Origin: DASQYE01 sp036389675
GTDB taxonomy: Bacteria > Acidobacteriota > Blastocatellia > Pyrinomonadales > Pyrinomonadaceae
Assembly (NCBI GenBank): GCA_036389675.1
Contig: DASVWI010000012.1
Span: forward strand, 124,001 to 188,000
Direction: 5' to 3'
DNA: 64,000 nt
The translations under genes were made by a program, and so were the position numbers. This document shows, in pieces, positions 24,601 to 33,878 of the stretch; position 1 is the stretch's first letter; every line of letters starts with the position of its first letter. The notes beneath the pieces were generated by a model. It was not told the DNA's origin. It saw only the letters and a list, made by a program, of their open reading frames with translations, and ran no database searches.

Positions 24601-25100
24601 CTTATTTGAGCCTTCTTTCTTAAAGTTCGTGTGCGTTTGGGAGCCTGAGCGATCAAGCTTCCGGCTTCCTGTTCGGCGAGGGCATCCAGCAGCCCGGCCC
24701 GCTGACCCGTACCTTTGCGGGCGAGTCGCACGTCCCAATCAAGGAGCGTCGCTCGCATCTCATCACGGAGCGCCTGCATCTCGCTGAGGCGGCTTTCCAA
24801 CGCCGTGAGCTTCTCCTCAGCCAGAGCGCGCACCTCTCGACAGGGAGCTTGTCCAAGGTCACGCGCCTTCAGGAATCTACCGAGCTCGTCGAGAGTAAAG
24901 CCGACGGACAGCGCCCGGCGGATTAGTCGTATACGATCAACAGAGTTCGCCGGGTACTTGCGATAACCGTTGCTTAGACGTAGGGGCTTGGGCAACACGC
25001 CCTTACGCTCATAATGTCGAAGGGTGTCCGTGCTGACCCCGCAGCGGCGTGCCAGCTCACCTGCAAGCAGACCGTCCGGGAATGGAGAGACCTTGCTCAT
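24597..25100 (-). CDS. MerR-family metal-responsive regulator
   Basis: ATG 25100 is chosen because a MerR-type promoter ends just before it; the open frame extends to 25181 but those codons cover the promoter. The protein (167 residues) has the MerR winged helix LLAGELARRCGVSTDTLRHYERKG, then GYRKYPANSVDRIRLIRRAL, the effector-linked helix FTLDELGRFLKARD, and a dimerisation coiled coil. A single cysteine in APCREVRAL lies near where metal-sensing MerR proteins have their first ligand; a second cysteine at the C-terminus is not seen, so the effector may not be a classical thiolate-bound metal. It controls its own promoter and the coupled His/Met-rich protein. Confidence 0.85.
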   Translation of the reverse strand: MSKVSPFPDGLLAGELARRCGVSTDTLRHYERKGVLPKPLRLSNGYRKYPANSVDRIRLIRRALSVGFTLDELGRFLKARDLGQAPCREVRALAEEKLTALESRLSEMQALRDEMRATLLDWDVRLARKGTGQRAGLLDALAEQEAGSLIAQAPKRTRTLRKKAQIR

Positions 25101-25106
25101 GGCGAC

Positions 25107-25138
25107 AGTATAAAGGCTGGAATTAGTTCCAGGGTCAA
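25107..25138 (-). promoter_or_regulatory. MerR-type promoter with long spacer and dyad
   Basis: On the minus strand: -35 TTGACC, a 20-base spacer containing the dyad CTGGAACTAATTCCAG (25117-25132), and -10 TATACT (25107-25112). The overlong spacer with a central dyad is the hallmark of MerR-activated promoters. Only 6 bases separate the -10 box from the ATG at 25100, so the mRNA would be leaderless. Confidence 0.8.
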
Positions 25139-25187
25139 GAGTTTTTTTTTGAAAAATTTTAGAGTGTGCTCTGACGCTCACCTGAGA

Positions 25188-26522
25188 TTACCTGAAAGCG
25201 CCACGCTCCCTGAGCAAACGGGCGAGCTTGTCGTGTTTCTGTCGCGCCACGTCCAAAAGGGCCGGATCATTGTAGTCGTATTGGCCCTGCGCATCTTTCC
25301 TTCCAGCCATCAGGTCGCGCTTGCTGATCGTGTCTCGTTGAGATTGAGCGAGAGCCAGAGCCGTCTTGCCGTCTTTGGCCTGAGCATTGACATCTGCGCC
25401 CCTGTCGAGCAGCGCAAAGGCAATCTCGCTATTGCCAGTAATGGCCGCGTACATCAGAGGCGTGTAGCCCCCTGCGGTCGGCAGATTGACATCGGCCCCG
25501 TGGGCCAGCAGAGCCTGCACCATGCGCGGGTCATCGTCACTCACGGCCCATGTCAGTGGAGTCATGTTACCGCCCTCACTAACATTCGGATTCGCTCCGT
25601 GTTCGAGCAGAACCTCCACGGCCTGCGTATGTCCGCCGCGCGCAGCCGAAATGAGCGGCGTCCAGCCCGCATTGTCTCTGAGCTCAACGTCCGCGCCCGA
25701 GTCGAGCAATGACTTCACACGCGCAGCGTTCCCGTCGGATGCTGCGCGGACGAGCTCGATGTCCGTCCTTTCTTTCTCCTTCATTCGGGCGTCGGCGCGC
25801 AGCGACATGACACAGGGGAGGGAGCTGGCGAAGAAGATCACGACCGCCGCCAGCGTCCATCTGTTCAAGGTCTGCTTCTGTATTCTCCTCGTACCGATGA
25901 GCAGGGGTTCGAGCGCCTCGCGTCTTGAGAGATGATAAAGCGACCAGCCCGAGAGAGCGCCGGCGATGGCGATGATCCATCCGACGAATAACGCCCCGTA
26001 GAAGAACAACGCCACCGCTCCGTACAGAAGATTTATCACCCATGCGTCGCCGGACGACAGACCGACGATGGCTACGAACATGCCTATAAAGATGAGGTAA
26101 GAATAGAGCGCGACTAAAAGGCCACGCTTCATAGCTTGAAACGGAGTCTCTGTGATCCAATGGTCTAGCACCTTCGCCCCCGATATGAAGCCGCAGAGCG
26201 CGGCTGAAGAGACTGGTAGACCGCCGAATAACCAGAGGGCCGAGGGCTCGGAGTTGAGTGCTATATAATTAAAGACCTTGCCTATCAGCACCAGAAAAAA
26301 TGCGATGGGGATGAATGCCGCGAGTGCAAACCAGAGAGCCGATGCCAGCCGAGGAATAAGACCCACCTCACCGAGCGAAGCATCCTCACGAGGTGTCTCG
26401 GAGTAGCCGTCAATATCAGCACCGGTGATGTCCGGGTCGTGAAGCGTTGCGGCACAACGCCTACACGATTCGTCAGTGTCCCAATTGACTAAATGACAAT
26501 GTTTGCAAGTAATGCTCTTCAT
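25188..26522 (-). CDS. Membrane protein with zinc ribbon and C-terminal ankyrin repeats
   Basis: The 444-residue protein begins with a zinc-ribbon-like motif (C6-x2-C9, C20-x2-C23). Several membrane segments follow (about 60-85, 95-115, 135-160, 165-195 and 220-245). From residue 265 there are about four ankyrin repeats (GWTPLISAARGGHTQAVEVL, GGYTPLMYAAITGNSEIAFA, DGKTALALAQSQ). Ankyrin repeats bind partner proteins; the zinc ribbon should sit in the cytoplasm. AGGA lies directly before the ATG. It may be cotranscribed with the upstream ECF sigma gene, 220 bases away. Function unknown. Confidence 0.8.
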   Translation of the reverse strand: MKSITCKHCHLVNWDTDESCRRCAATLHDPDITGADIDGYSETPREDASLGEVGLIPRLASALWFALAAFIPIAFFLVLIGKVFNYIALNSEPSALWLFGGLPVSSAALCGFISGAKVLDHWITETPFQAMKRGLLVALYSYLIFIGMFVAIVGLSSGDAWVINLLYGAVALFFYGALFVGWIIAIAGALSGWSLYHLSRREALEPLLIGTRRIQKQTLNRWTLAAVVIFFASSLPCVMSLRADARMKEKERTDIELVRAASDGNAARVKSLLDSGADVELRDNAGWTPLISAARGGHTQAVEVLLEHGANPNVSEGGNMTPLTWAVSDDDPRMVQALLAHGADVNLPTAGGYTPLMYAAITGNSEIAFALLDRGADVNAQAKDGKTALALAQSQRDTISKRDLMAGRKDAQGQYDYNDPALLDVARQKHDKLARLLRERGAFR

Positions 26523-26666
26523 TCCTGATCATCCTGCCCGCGAGGTGGCTGACCTGTTAATAAAAAGAGCAATCGCTGTGCCCGGCGGAAAGTATTCGCC
26601 CGCAGTGAGCTTTTGTGACCATATCTATCGGATGCGTTGCAGTTTGCCGAAGTGAGAATTGGTGTT

Positions 26667-26681
26667 CTGGCAATTTGCCAG
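26667..26681. promoter_or_regulatory. Perfect dyad between sigma-factor and ankyrin genes
   Basis: CTGGCAA-T-TTGCCAG has 7-base arms around one central base. Its size fits the operator of a dimeric repressor or a small hairpin ahead of the ankyrin gene. No T tract follows on the minus strand. Confidence 0.35.
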
Positions 26682-26742
26682 TAAAAGGCTAAAAGATCGT
26701 TTTATACACCATCCGGCTGCCGTGCTTGCCGTCAACAGGAAA

Positions 26743-27339
26743 TCAGATTGCGGGAGTGCTTGTGTTGCTTTCAGGGGTGGCCTTAAGCTCTCTGTGAAGC
26801 CACGCCTGAGCCATACTCCATTCCTGATTAACAGTTGATTCGGAAACCCCAAGGATGCCCGCTATCTCTTTAATACTGTAACCGCCGAAGAATCGCATCT
26901 CGATAATCCGGCTCTGCCGCTCGTCCTGCTTTTTCAATTTGCGTAATGCCTCGTCAAGCGCCAATAACTCGGCTGATTTTTCGACGGAAATTAACTCAGT
27001 ATCCGAAAGCGCGATGTGTTCGGCATCGCCGCCTCCACGCCTCTTGCGATGCGCGGCCTTTATGTAATCGAGCACAATGCGCCGCATGCATGTGGCCGCG
27101 ATGGCGAAGAAATGATTGCGATTTTTCCAGTGAACCCGGTTCTGATCTACCAGTTTGAGGTAGGCATCATCAACCAATATTGTCGTTTGCAGCAAAGGGT
27201 TCCTTTTCGCTTTTCGCAGGTAGCTTCTGGCGAGCCGGCGCAGTTCTTTCTCCACCAGAGGCAGCAATTGCTCTGCCGCCGATTGGTCGCCCTGCTCCAA
27301 AGCCAGTAATAGCTGAGTGATGTCTTGTCGCGAATCCAC
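26743..27339 (-). CDS. ECF-type RNA polymerase sigma factor
   Basis: The 198-residue protein starts at GTG 27339 (AAGGA upstream) and contains the sigma region 2 (LVDDAYLKLVDQNRVHWKNRNHFFAIAATCMRRIVLDYIK, shown here only by its key block HFFAIAATCMRRIVLDY) and region 4 (IIEMRFFGGYSIKEIAGILG with the helix-turn-helix VSESTVNQEWSMAQAWL). This layout matches the ECF subgroup abundant in Acidobacteriota and Planctomycetes that is often linked to Ser/Thr kinases rather than to an anti-sigma factor. The divergent kinase gene 150 bases away fits: phosphorylation may control this sigma factor. Confidence 0.9.
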   Translation of the reverse strand: MDSRQDITQLLLALEQGDQSAAEQLLPLVEKELRRLARSYLRKAKRNPLLQTTILVDDAYLKLVDQNRVHWKNRNHFFAIAATCMRRIVLDYIKAAHRKRRGGGDAEHIALSDTELISVEKSAELLALDEALRKLKKQDERQSRIIEMRFFGGYSIKEIAGILGVSESTVNQEWSMAQAWLHRELKATPESNTSTPAI

Positions 27340-27489
27340 CGTTGAAATCCTTGTCGGCGCTCCGGGCCGGTGTCAGAATATCGAGGATTATAACAAGGGA
27401 TTTGGGATTGCAGGCAAAAGCGTTTGCTTTCGGGAAAATAGTATTCAGAGAAAAATGTCGCGTTAAGTAAGCAGGAGGACTTTTCTCGC

Positions 27490-29283
27490 ATGTTGGGAGA
27501 TGCGGAGACACAACGTTTCGATGAAGAGGTAATGGTTCCCGAGCGTTGGGAGAAACTGAAAGAGATTTTCCACGCCGCCATGCCGATGAGCGAGCGCGAG
27601 CGCAGTGTTTTCCTGAATGAAGCCTGTGCCGGCGACGAAAAGTTGCGGCGGGAGGCAGAATCTCTGATTGCGGCGGGCCGCGTAGCAAATGATCCGGTGG
27701 GAAGCTCTGCCTTTACACTTGTCATGGAGGCGTTGGCTTACGAAGAAACCGCGAGCGGCGAGACGGGCTCGCTGTCTGAAGGTAACGTACTGGACGAACG
27801 CTATACGATTCTGGAGGAAATCCCCGGCGGCGCGATGGGCGATGTCTATCGGGCACACGACCAGCGACTCGGCTGGACTGTCATAATAAAAGTGCTGAAA
27901 GCAGATGCGTTGAAGAATAGTTGGGTGGTAGACAAATTCAGGCAGGAGAAGAGAGCGCTCGCCCAGATCGACCATCCGAACGTCGTGCGACTGGTCGACG
28001 CGGGCGAGTTTAAGAACGGTGCTCCTTATCTGGTGATGAAGTACGTGGAGGGCTCTGACCTCAGCCGGGTGTTGGCGACGGCTGAGGGCGGGCTGGAGCA
28101 GTCGCGTGTGGCATCGATCATACAACAGGCCGGGCACGGCGTTGCCGCTTTACACGAGGCGGGTCTGGTGCATCGCGACATCAAGCCGAGCAATCTCATG
28201 CTGGCCGACAAAGACCGGAAGTTTCCGGTGAAGGTGATAGACCTCGGCATCGTGAGAGTTTTGGAAAAGAGCACCATGTCGGGCAAGCTGGTGGGAACGC
28301 CTCTTTACATGTCACCCGAACAAGTCCAAAAGCAGGATGTCACGCCAGCGAGCGACGTTTACGCCTTAGGCTTAATAGCATACGAAATGTTAGCGGGCCG
28401 GCATCTGTATGTCACCGTGCAGACTCTTCAAGAACTTCACAGCATGCAGCGGGACGAAGGGAAAATTAAACAGAGCGTCTGGCAACTCGATATACCGGAA
28501 GCGGCGAAGCTCGTAATTCTCAAAGCGCTCTCCTATGACGCCGCCAAGCGACAACAATATGACGCCGGCACACAACGGCAGGCGGCACAGGTTTTCGGTG
28601 ACGATTTGGCCGAGGCCCTGTTGGAAGCGCCACCGAAAGACGGGGCACGACGTTCCTCCAAAGTCTGGCTCATCGGCGCTGCGTTGTCGGGCATCGTTCT
28701 GGCCGGGACGTTGTTGTGGTGGTGGCAGCATCTTTCGGTAAAGCGTGGCGATCAGGTGTTGACTTACGGATTGACCATCGTGCGGCAGCGAGATGGGAGA
28801 ACCACGAAGGCCACCGGGCGCGAGATGTTCGACACCGGGGACACATTTAAATTCAATATCATCCCTGCCCGCACGGGAGCCTTGTATATCTTCAATCAGG
28901 GAACGAGTCAAAACTGGCACGTCCTCTTTCCGACGCGCGAAAATAATCAGCTCGACGCCCGCGTCACGTCCGGGCAGGTAATCGAGACCAAAGAGTATGA
29001 GTTCACCAATCAGAGCGGGGCGGAGAAAGGGATGGAGAAAATCTGGATTATCTGGGCCGTAGAGCCCGTTAAATCACTGGATGAAATTATTAAGCAATCC
29101 GTCAACACCGAGCTGACCCTCCGCGACACAGCGCAGCAGAACGCCTTGCAAAGCTTCGTGAGCGCCTACGGAACGCCGCCGCCGGAGGCGATTCCGGATA
29201 AAGACCAGTCGAGAGTCACGCTGAATGGACGTAAAGATATTTTAGTGTATCTGCTGGAACTCGAACATAAGGACTGGAAGTAA
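27490..29283 (+). CDS. Transmembrane Ser/Thr protein kinase with C-terminal DUF4384 domain
   Basis: ATG 27490 has AGGAGG about 11 bases upstream; ATG 27532 is an alternative giving the common N-terminus MVPERWEKLKEIFH. Kinase domain residues about 104-375: P-loop PGGAMGDVY (the first Gly of GxGxxG is replaced by Pro), ATP lysine K134, catalytic HRDIKPSN (D230), metal-binding D251 in DLG, and SPEQ. One membrane helix (391-412) is followed by an extracytoplasmic DUF4384-like region (about 440-530; ALYIFNQGTSQNWHVLFP). It probably senses an envelope signal and phosphorylates cytoplasmic targets. It stands divergent to an ECF sigma factor and upstream of a DUF4384 protein and a TPR-CHAT protein, which suggests one signalling module. 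Confidence 0.9.
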   Translation: MLGDAETQRFDEEVMVPERWEKLKEIFHAAMPMSERERSVFLNEACAGDEKLRREAESLIAAGRVANDPVGSSAFTLVMEALAYEETASGETGSLSEGNVLDERYTILEEIPGGAMGDVYRAHDQRLGWTVIIKVLKADALKNSWVVDKFRQEKRALAQIDHPNVVRLVDAGEFKNGAPYLVMKYVEGSDLSRVLATAEGGLEQSRVASIIQQAGHGVAALHEAGLVHRDIKPSNLMLADKDRKFPVKVIDLGIVRVLEKSTMSGKLVGTPLYMSPEQVQKQDVTPASDVYALGLIAYEMLAGRHLYVTVQTLQELHSMQRDEGKIKQSVWQLDIPEAAKLVILKALSYDAAKRQQYDAGTQRQAAQVFGDDLAEALLEAPPKDGARRSSKVWLIGAALSGIVLAGTLLWWWQHLSVKRGDQVLTYGLTIVRQRDGRTTKATGREMFDTGDTFKFNIIPARTGALYIFNQGTSQNWHVLFPTRENNQLDARVTSGQVIETKEYEFTNQSGAEKGMEKIWIIWAVEPVKSLDEIIKQSVNTELTLRDTAQQNALQSFVSAYGTPPPEAIPDKDQSRVTLNGRKDILVYLLELEHKDWK

Positions 29284-29324
29284 CGCGTCAAACGCCTGAC
29301 ACCGATAGAGGTCAAAGTTAAATC

Positions 29325-30431
29325 ATGGATATGAAAAGAAAGCCGGGTCGATTATTAGTTCTGCTGGTGTTGTGGCTGGCGTTTTATCAACCGGGCACGC
29401 TCCGTCTGGCCGGGGCGCAGGATGAGTCGCAACAACGTGATATCGAAGCCATAGAGGTGACGCGCGCCCGTCGTCAGGGGAGGAGCGCGCGGCCAGCCCG
29501 CGATGATCGTTATCAGGTCAGACAACTCCCGGCTCAGAATCGGCCCGCGCGCGGCGGGAACAGAAAATCGCGTCAGGGCCAGACTGCCCGGGCGACGAAA
29601 GACGAGCCTGTGTCGACCGCCGTGCAGTTTCCCGTCGGGCCGCCGCCGAAAGGCAAAACTTACATCACGCTCGGCGTCACTGTCTGGCGCGCGCGGCTCG
29701 CCACCGAGGCTGAAAGCAAAGACCCCGGAATCGCCAAAGAACGAATGATCGTCAATCAGGAAGAACGCGAGGTCGTCGTGACACGCCTCACAGACGAGAG
29801 CCCTGTCACGGATCAGGACTTAATCCAGATAAGCATTGAGTATCTACCCGAGCGCGACGGGGCGGACGCCATACCCCGGGAGCGCGCCGGCTTTCTCTAT
29901 GTAATAAACCGTGAGCAATTCGACAGGAGCCTGAAAAACGCCCGACTGATTTTCCCTACGCAGTTGACTTATGAAGGCGACAATCGGTTGCTCCCCGGAA
30001 AGACCGTGACGCTGCCTGATCCGAAACGGCCCTTCCGCATCAGGCGCGGCGACGACGGCGGCGGGCACGCGCAAACGTATGAGACGTACACGATCATCCT
30101 TTCGCCCGTGCCGTTAGGCGCTGAACTGCCGGAGGCACTGGGCCGGAAAGCGATGGCCTTGTCGCCGGACCTGATCAGGGTGTGGGAGCAGAGGTGGAAC
30201 GCGAGTGAAGCGCGGGCCGACCTGCTGGGCAGTGTGGGCCGGGCGCGCACGCAAAGAGAGCTGGAAGCGAGCGGAGATATAAGCGAAGTGCGAAGCACGG
30301 AAGACACGGAAGCAGACCTGACGCAGGACGACCTGCCGCCGCAGACCGTTTTCAGAAGAGTGGTGAAGCCCGGCGAAGCAATGCTCGTCACGATCAGGTT
30401 GCCGTTCAAAGCATCCGTACCCAAGCCGTGA
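29325..30431 (+). CDS. Exported DUF4384-domain protein
   Basis: The 368-residue protein has a signal peptide (MDMKRKPGRLLVLLVLWLAF, ending RLAGAQ), a basic low-complexity stretch (35-85), and a DUF4384-like beta domain (about 105-285; AGFLYVINREQFD, RLIFPTQLTYEGDNRL and ETYTIILSPVPL). The C-terminal part is charged and partly helical. The same domain type forms the outer part of the kinase 42 bases upstream, so this protein may bind or compete with that sensor domain. The two genes are probably cotranscribed. Confidence 0.78.
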   Translation: MDMKRKPGRLLVLLVLWLAFYQPGTLRLAGAQDESQQRDIEAIEVTRARRQGRSARPARDDRYQVRQLPAQNRPARGGNRKSRQGQTARATKDEPVSTAVQFPVGPPPKGKTYITLGVTVWRARLATEAESKDPGIAKERMIVNQEEREVVVTRLTDESPVTDQDLIQISIEYLPERDGADAIPRERAGFLYVINREQFDRSLKNARLIFPTQLTYEGDNRLLPGKTVTLPDPKRPFRIRRGDDGGGHAQTYETYTIILSPVPLGAELPEALGRKAMALSPDLIRVWEQRWNASEARADLLGSVGRARTQRELEASGDISEVRSTEDTEADLTQDDLPPQTVFRRVVKPGEAMLVTIRLPFKASVPKP

Positions 30432-30469
30432 AGCAGCTCAAAAGTATAAGGACGCCGATGTCAGCTAAA

Positions 30470-30520
30470 CCCGTACTGTGGGGCGGCCTTCATCCCGTCG
30501 GGCGACCGGCGGAGTTATAA
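30470..30520 (+). pseudogene. Relic of a CHAT C-terminus
   Basis: About 50 bases encode PYCGAAFIPSGDRRS, nearly identical at DNA level (roughly 41 of 50 bases) to the 3' end of the TPR-CHAT gene at 33777-33826 (PYYWAAFIPSGDWRS). It lacks any upstream CHAT coding sequence. It looks like the remaining tip of a deleted CHAT gene, or a duplication junction left when the present gene was copied. Confidence 0.6.
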
Positions 30521-30692
30521 GCGGACGGATAGCAACATTGTCGGTCGGGGAGTCCAGTTCTGTCCGGAGGTGATTTTTGTAACGCCTCCACTGAGATGAT
30601 GCAACGAAGCTTCTAACATCGGATCGAGCGCGTAGTGGCTTGGATAGAACCCGTGTTTCAAGACGCGGGCATGACCGGGAAGGAGTGGGATT

Positions 30693-33600
30693 ATGTTTAC
30701 CTCGCGTCTGTATCGCTGGCCGTTATTAGCCGTAATGTTCACCTTCCTGTCGCCGCTCTATACGGGGGTCTGCCGTGTGTTGGCCCAGTCGGCTGATAAA
30801 ACTCAATCGCCCGCAAACGAAACCGCGGGCGAGCAGGCCACCGCGACCGACGAAGATGTGGCCGAAATTCAAAGGCAGCTCAAAGAAGCCGTCGAGCTGC
30901 ATGAAAGTGGCCGGTTCGACGAGGCCATTGACAGGGAGCGGAGCGTTTTAAAGATCAACGAGAGGCTTTTCGGGCCGGCGAGCCCGAGCGCTGCTCAGGC
31001 ATTGCATCTGATCGGCATCACGGCCCAGGCGAAAGGCGACCTCGCGCTGGCCGGGCAGATGCTCCAACGCGCATTGGCGATCTATCAGAAGAGCACAGGG
31101 GAAGAGTCCCGCGAAACCGCCGAGATATTAGCCAAACTCGGCAAGGTGTGGCTGGATGAGGGGGATTTTACGCGCGCCGGCCCGGCACTTCGGCAGGCGC
31201 TGTCGATCTCTGAAAAGGTCGTCGGCAAGACACACCGCGATTATATCTTCACGCTTCTGAGCCTCGCGGATTTGTACGGTCACGAGAGCGATTACGATCA
31301 TGCCGAACAGGCATATCTGGACGCTCTGGCCCTGATCAAAGAGGGGAATGGGGACGACAGACAGTGTCTCGGCTGTTTGCTGCACGGGCTGGCAGTTGTC
31401 TACAGGGAGAAAGGAGACTTCGCCCGTGCCGAACTAACATTCATACGAGCTTTAGAGGTAATGAGAGAGGCTTTCGGAGACGAGTCAGCCAACGTCGCCA
31501 GATTGATCGTTGAGTTCGCGGACTTGCAAGCCACTAAGGGTGATTACGGGCTGGCCGAAGAGATGTACGAGTCTGCCCTCAAGAGGTTCGAGAAAATTTA
31601 TGGTGCCGAGCATCCTTACGTCGCCATCACGCTCACCAGACAAGCAAGAATGTATATCGAGACGGGCAATCTTGTGAGGGCCGCGAAGCTTCTGGAGAGA
31701 GCCGCAGAGAGCTATCGGAAAAGCCTGGGGAGCGAGCATGCTAATGTCGCCGGCGTGATGTACGAGCTCGGTAAGCTGTACACGGCCCAGAGGGATTTCG
31801 CCCGCGCCGAGCCAATCTTATACGACGCCCTTGAAAGGACTCGCAGGGCTTTTGGAGAAAACAACAATGGCACTGCACTGGCTTACAACCAGCTGGCATA
31901 CATGTATCTGCTCAAAGGTGACTACGACAGGGCCAAGCCGCTCTTTCAGAGCGCCCTCTCCATCATAGAGAAGCTGTTCGGGGCAAACAGCAGCAACGCC
32001 ACCCCCATGTTGTCCAACCTCGCGATGGTCTCACTCGTAAAGGGCGATGCGGCGCAGGCGATTTATTTGATGGGGCGGAGCAATGACATCAGTGAGTACA
32101 ATCTCAAGCTCCTGCTCGGCACGGGCTCAGAGCGCCAGAGGCTTCTTTTCCTCAACACTCTTCTCGGTAACGTCTTCGGCTCAATCTCGCTGCACGCCCA
32201 ATTCGCCCCTGACAACCCTTCCGCCGCGCGCCTCGCCTTCAACACGATCCTGCGTTTCAAGGGGCGTGCCCTCGACGTGTTGACCAGTCAGATCGGGATT
32301 TTGAGACGCAGCGCTGACCCGCAAGACCATCAATTGTTGAAGAAGTTCTTATCTGTGCGTACGCAACTGGCAAGCCTCTTGCTCGACGAGGCTCACACAT
32401 CGGATACGGTTCAGGACCGCGAGAAACTCCACAAGCTCAGTCTGGAGAACGAACGTCTTGAGATGCAGATCAGCGCCTTCAGCGAGATGTTTCGCGCGCA
32501 GGTGCAGCCGGTCACGATGGAACGCGTTCGGGCGGAGATTCCGCCCGACGCGGCGCTGGTCGAGTTGATAGCGTACGAGCCGTTAAGATTGGATGGGAAG
32601 GCCGGGACGACCGCCCTCCGTTTCGGGGAGACGCGCTACGCGGCTTACGTGCTGCGCGATACCGGAGAGCCTGCCTTCGCCGACCTCGGTGAAGCGGCGA
32701 CGATCGATCGCGCTGTGACAAAGCTGCGCGAGGCGCTGGCTGATCAGCAGAGCACGAACAGCAGGCAGGCGGCGCGGGCGCTGGATGAAATGGTGATGCG
32801 CCCTGTCCGCGACCTGGTCAGGGACAAGCGGATGCTCTTTCTCTCGCCCGACGGCGCTTTAAACCTAGTGCCATTTAGCGCGCTCGTAGACGAGCACGAT
32901 AAATATCTGGTAGAGAACTACACGATTGTCTATCTGACGAGCGGGCGCGACCTCCTGCAACCGTGGTCGCAGACGAGGAGCTGGCAGCCCTCACTGGTGA
33001 TGGCCGACCCTCTGTTCGGGTCTGAGCCCGTGCCAGCCGCTAAAGGAAGTGATGCCGGCGGCAGGCGCTCCGCAGACTTTACTCAGTTCACATACAGACC
33101 GTTGCCCGGCACTGCCGCCGAGGCCAGTGCGATCGGCGAACTGCTACACGTCAAACCGCTCATGCAGGAGCAGGCGACCGAAATGGCATTGAAGCAGGCA
33201 CACCGCCCGCGCATTCTTCATGTGGCGACGCACGGATTCTTCTTACCCGACAAGGAGCAGGGCACGGCCAACAGCAGTGGCCCATCAACGCTAGCTGCCG
33301 TTAGAGGCGCAGCGCGGCGCGAGAACCCGTTGCTGCGCTCGGGGCTGGTGCTGGCCGGCGTGATGAACAGGCGGAGCGGTGAAGGGGAGGACGGCGTCTT
33401 GACGGCGCTCGAAGCTACGGGGCTCGACCTGTGGGGGACGCAGCTTGTGGTGCTCTCGGCGTGTAACACGGCCATGGGCGAGGTGCTCAATGGTGACGGC
33501 GTGGCTGGCCTGCGGCGTGCTCTCGTGCTCGCGGGCAGCCAGAGCCAATTGATAAGTCTCTGGAAAATCTCCGACACAGCTACAAAAGACCTGATGGTCG

Positions 33601-33836
33601 ATTACTACAAGCGCCTGCTGGCAGGTGCGAGGCGCGGTGAAGCGCTCAGGCAAGTGCAACTGGCGATGTTGCAAGGTAAGCTGCTGCCATTGCCGGCCAC
33701 TGATTCCGACAAACAGAAGGGGAAACGCGAAACAGGCGACGTGGGCGGCGAAGTTTCCGGCAAGGATTATCGTCACCCGTACTACTGGGCGGCCTTCATC
33801 CCGTCGGGCGACTGGCGAAGTATGGATGGCAAATAA
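30693..33836 (+). CDS. Exported TPR-CHAT protein (caspase-like)
   Basis: The 1047-residue protein has a signal peptide (1-32, ending CRVLAQS), about ten kinesin-light-chain-type TPRs of 42 residues (about 55-480; e.g. DYDRAKPLFQSALSIIEKLFG), a helical linker and a C-terminal CHAT domain. The caspase-like catalytic pair is H847 in HVATHGFF and C924 in LSACNT. CHAT proteases (separase/caspase clan CD) cleave after specific residues and are usually held by TPR-bound partners. GGAAGGAGTGGGATT precedes the ATG. It follows the kinase and DUF4384 genes on the same strand, with a CHAT relic in between. The signal peptide implies action in the periplasm or outside, unlike the cytoplasmic CHAT proteases of known defence systems. 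Confidence 0.9.
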   Translation: MFTSRLYRWPLLAVMFTFLSPLYTGVCRVLAQSADKTQSPANETAGEQATATDEDVAEIQRQLKEAVELHESGRFDEAIDRERSVLKINERLFGPASPSAAQALHLIGITAQAKGDLALAGQMLQRALAIYQKSTGEESRETAEILAKLGKVWLDEGDFTRAGPALRQALSISEKVVGKTHRDYIFTLLSLADLYGHESDYDHAEQAYLDALALIKEGNGDDRQCLGCLLHGLAVVYREKGDFARAELTFIRALEVMREAFGDESANVARLIVEFADLQATKGDYGLAEEMYESALKRFEKIYGAEHPYVAITLTRQARMYIETGNLVRAAKLLERAAESYRKSLGSEHANVAGVMYELGKLYTAQRDFARAEPILYDALERTRRAFGENNNGTALAYNQLAYMYLLKGDYDRAKPLFQSALSIIEKLFGANSSNATPMLSNLAMVSLVKGDAAQAIYLMGRSNDISEYNLKLLLGTGSERQRLLFLNTLLGNVFGSISLHAQFAPDNPSAARLAFNTILRFKGRALDVLTSQIGILRRSADPQDHQLLKKFLSVRTQLASLLLDEAHTSDTVQDREKLHKLSLENERLEMQISAFSEMFRAQVQPVTMERVRAEIPPDAALVELIAYEPLRLDGKAGTTALRFGETRYAAYVLRDTGEPAFADLGEAATIDRAVTKLREALADQQSTNSRQAARALDEMVMRPVRDLVRDKRMLFLSPDGALNLVPFSALVDEHDKYLVENYTIVYLTSGRDLLQPWSQTRSWQPSLVMADPLFGSEPVPAAKGSDAGGRRSADFTQFTYRPLPGTAAEASAIGELLHVKPLMQEQATEMALKQAHRPRILHVATHGFFLPDKEQGTANSSGPSTLAAVRGAARRENPLLRSGLVLAGVMNRRSGEGEDGVLTALEATGLDLWGTQLVVLSACNTAMGEVLNGDGVAGLRRALVLAGSQSQLISLWKISDTATKDLMVDYYKRLLAGARRGEALRQVQLAMLQGKLLPLPATDSDKQKGKRETGDVGGEVSGKDYRHPYYWAAFIPSGDWRSMDGK

Positions 33837-33878
33837 GATCGTATCGCTGCCCTCTTAAGCCTAGCGCGTACTGACCAT

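Noticed and set aside
25014..25712. 232-codon plus-strand frame across the MerR promoter
   Set aside because: It crosses the clear MerR promoter and the opposite ankyrin gene; composition is not protein-like.
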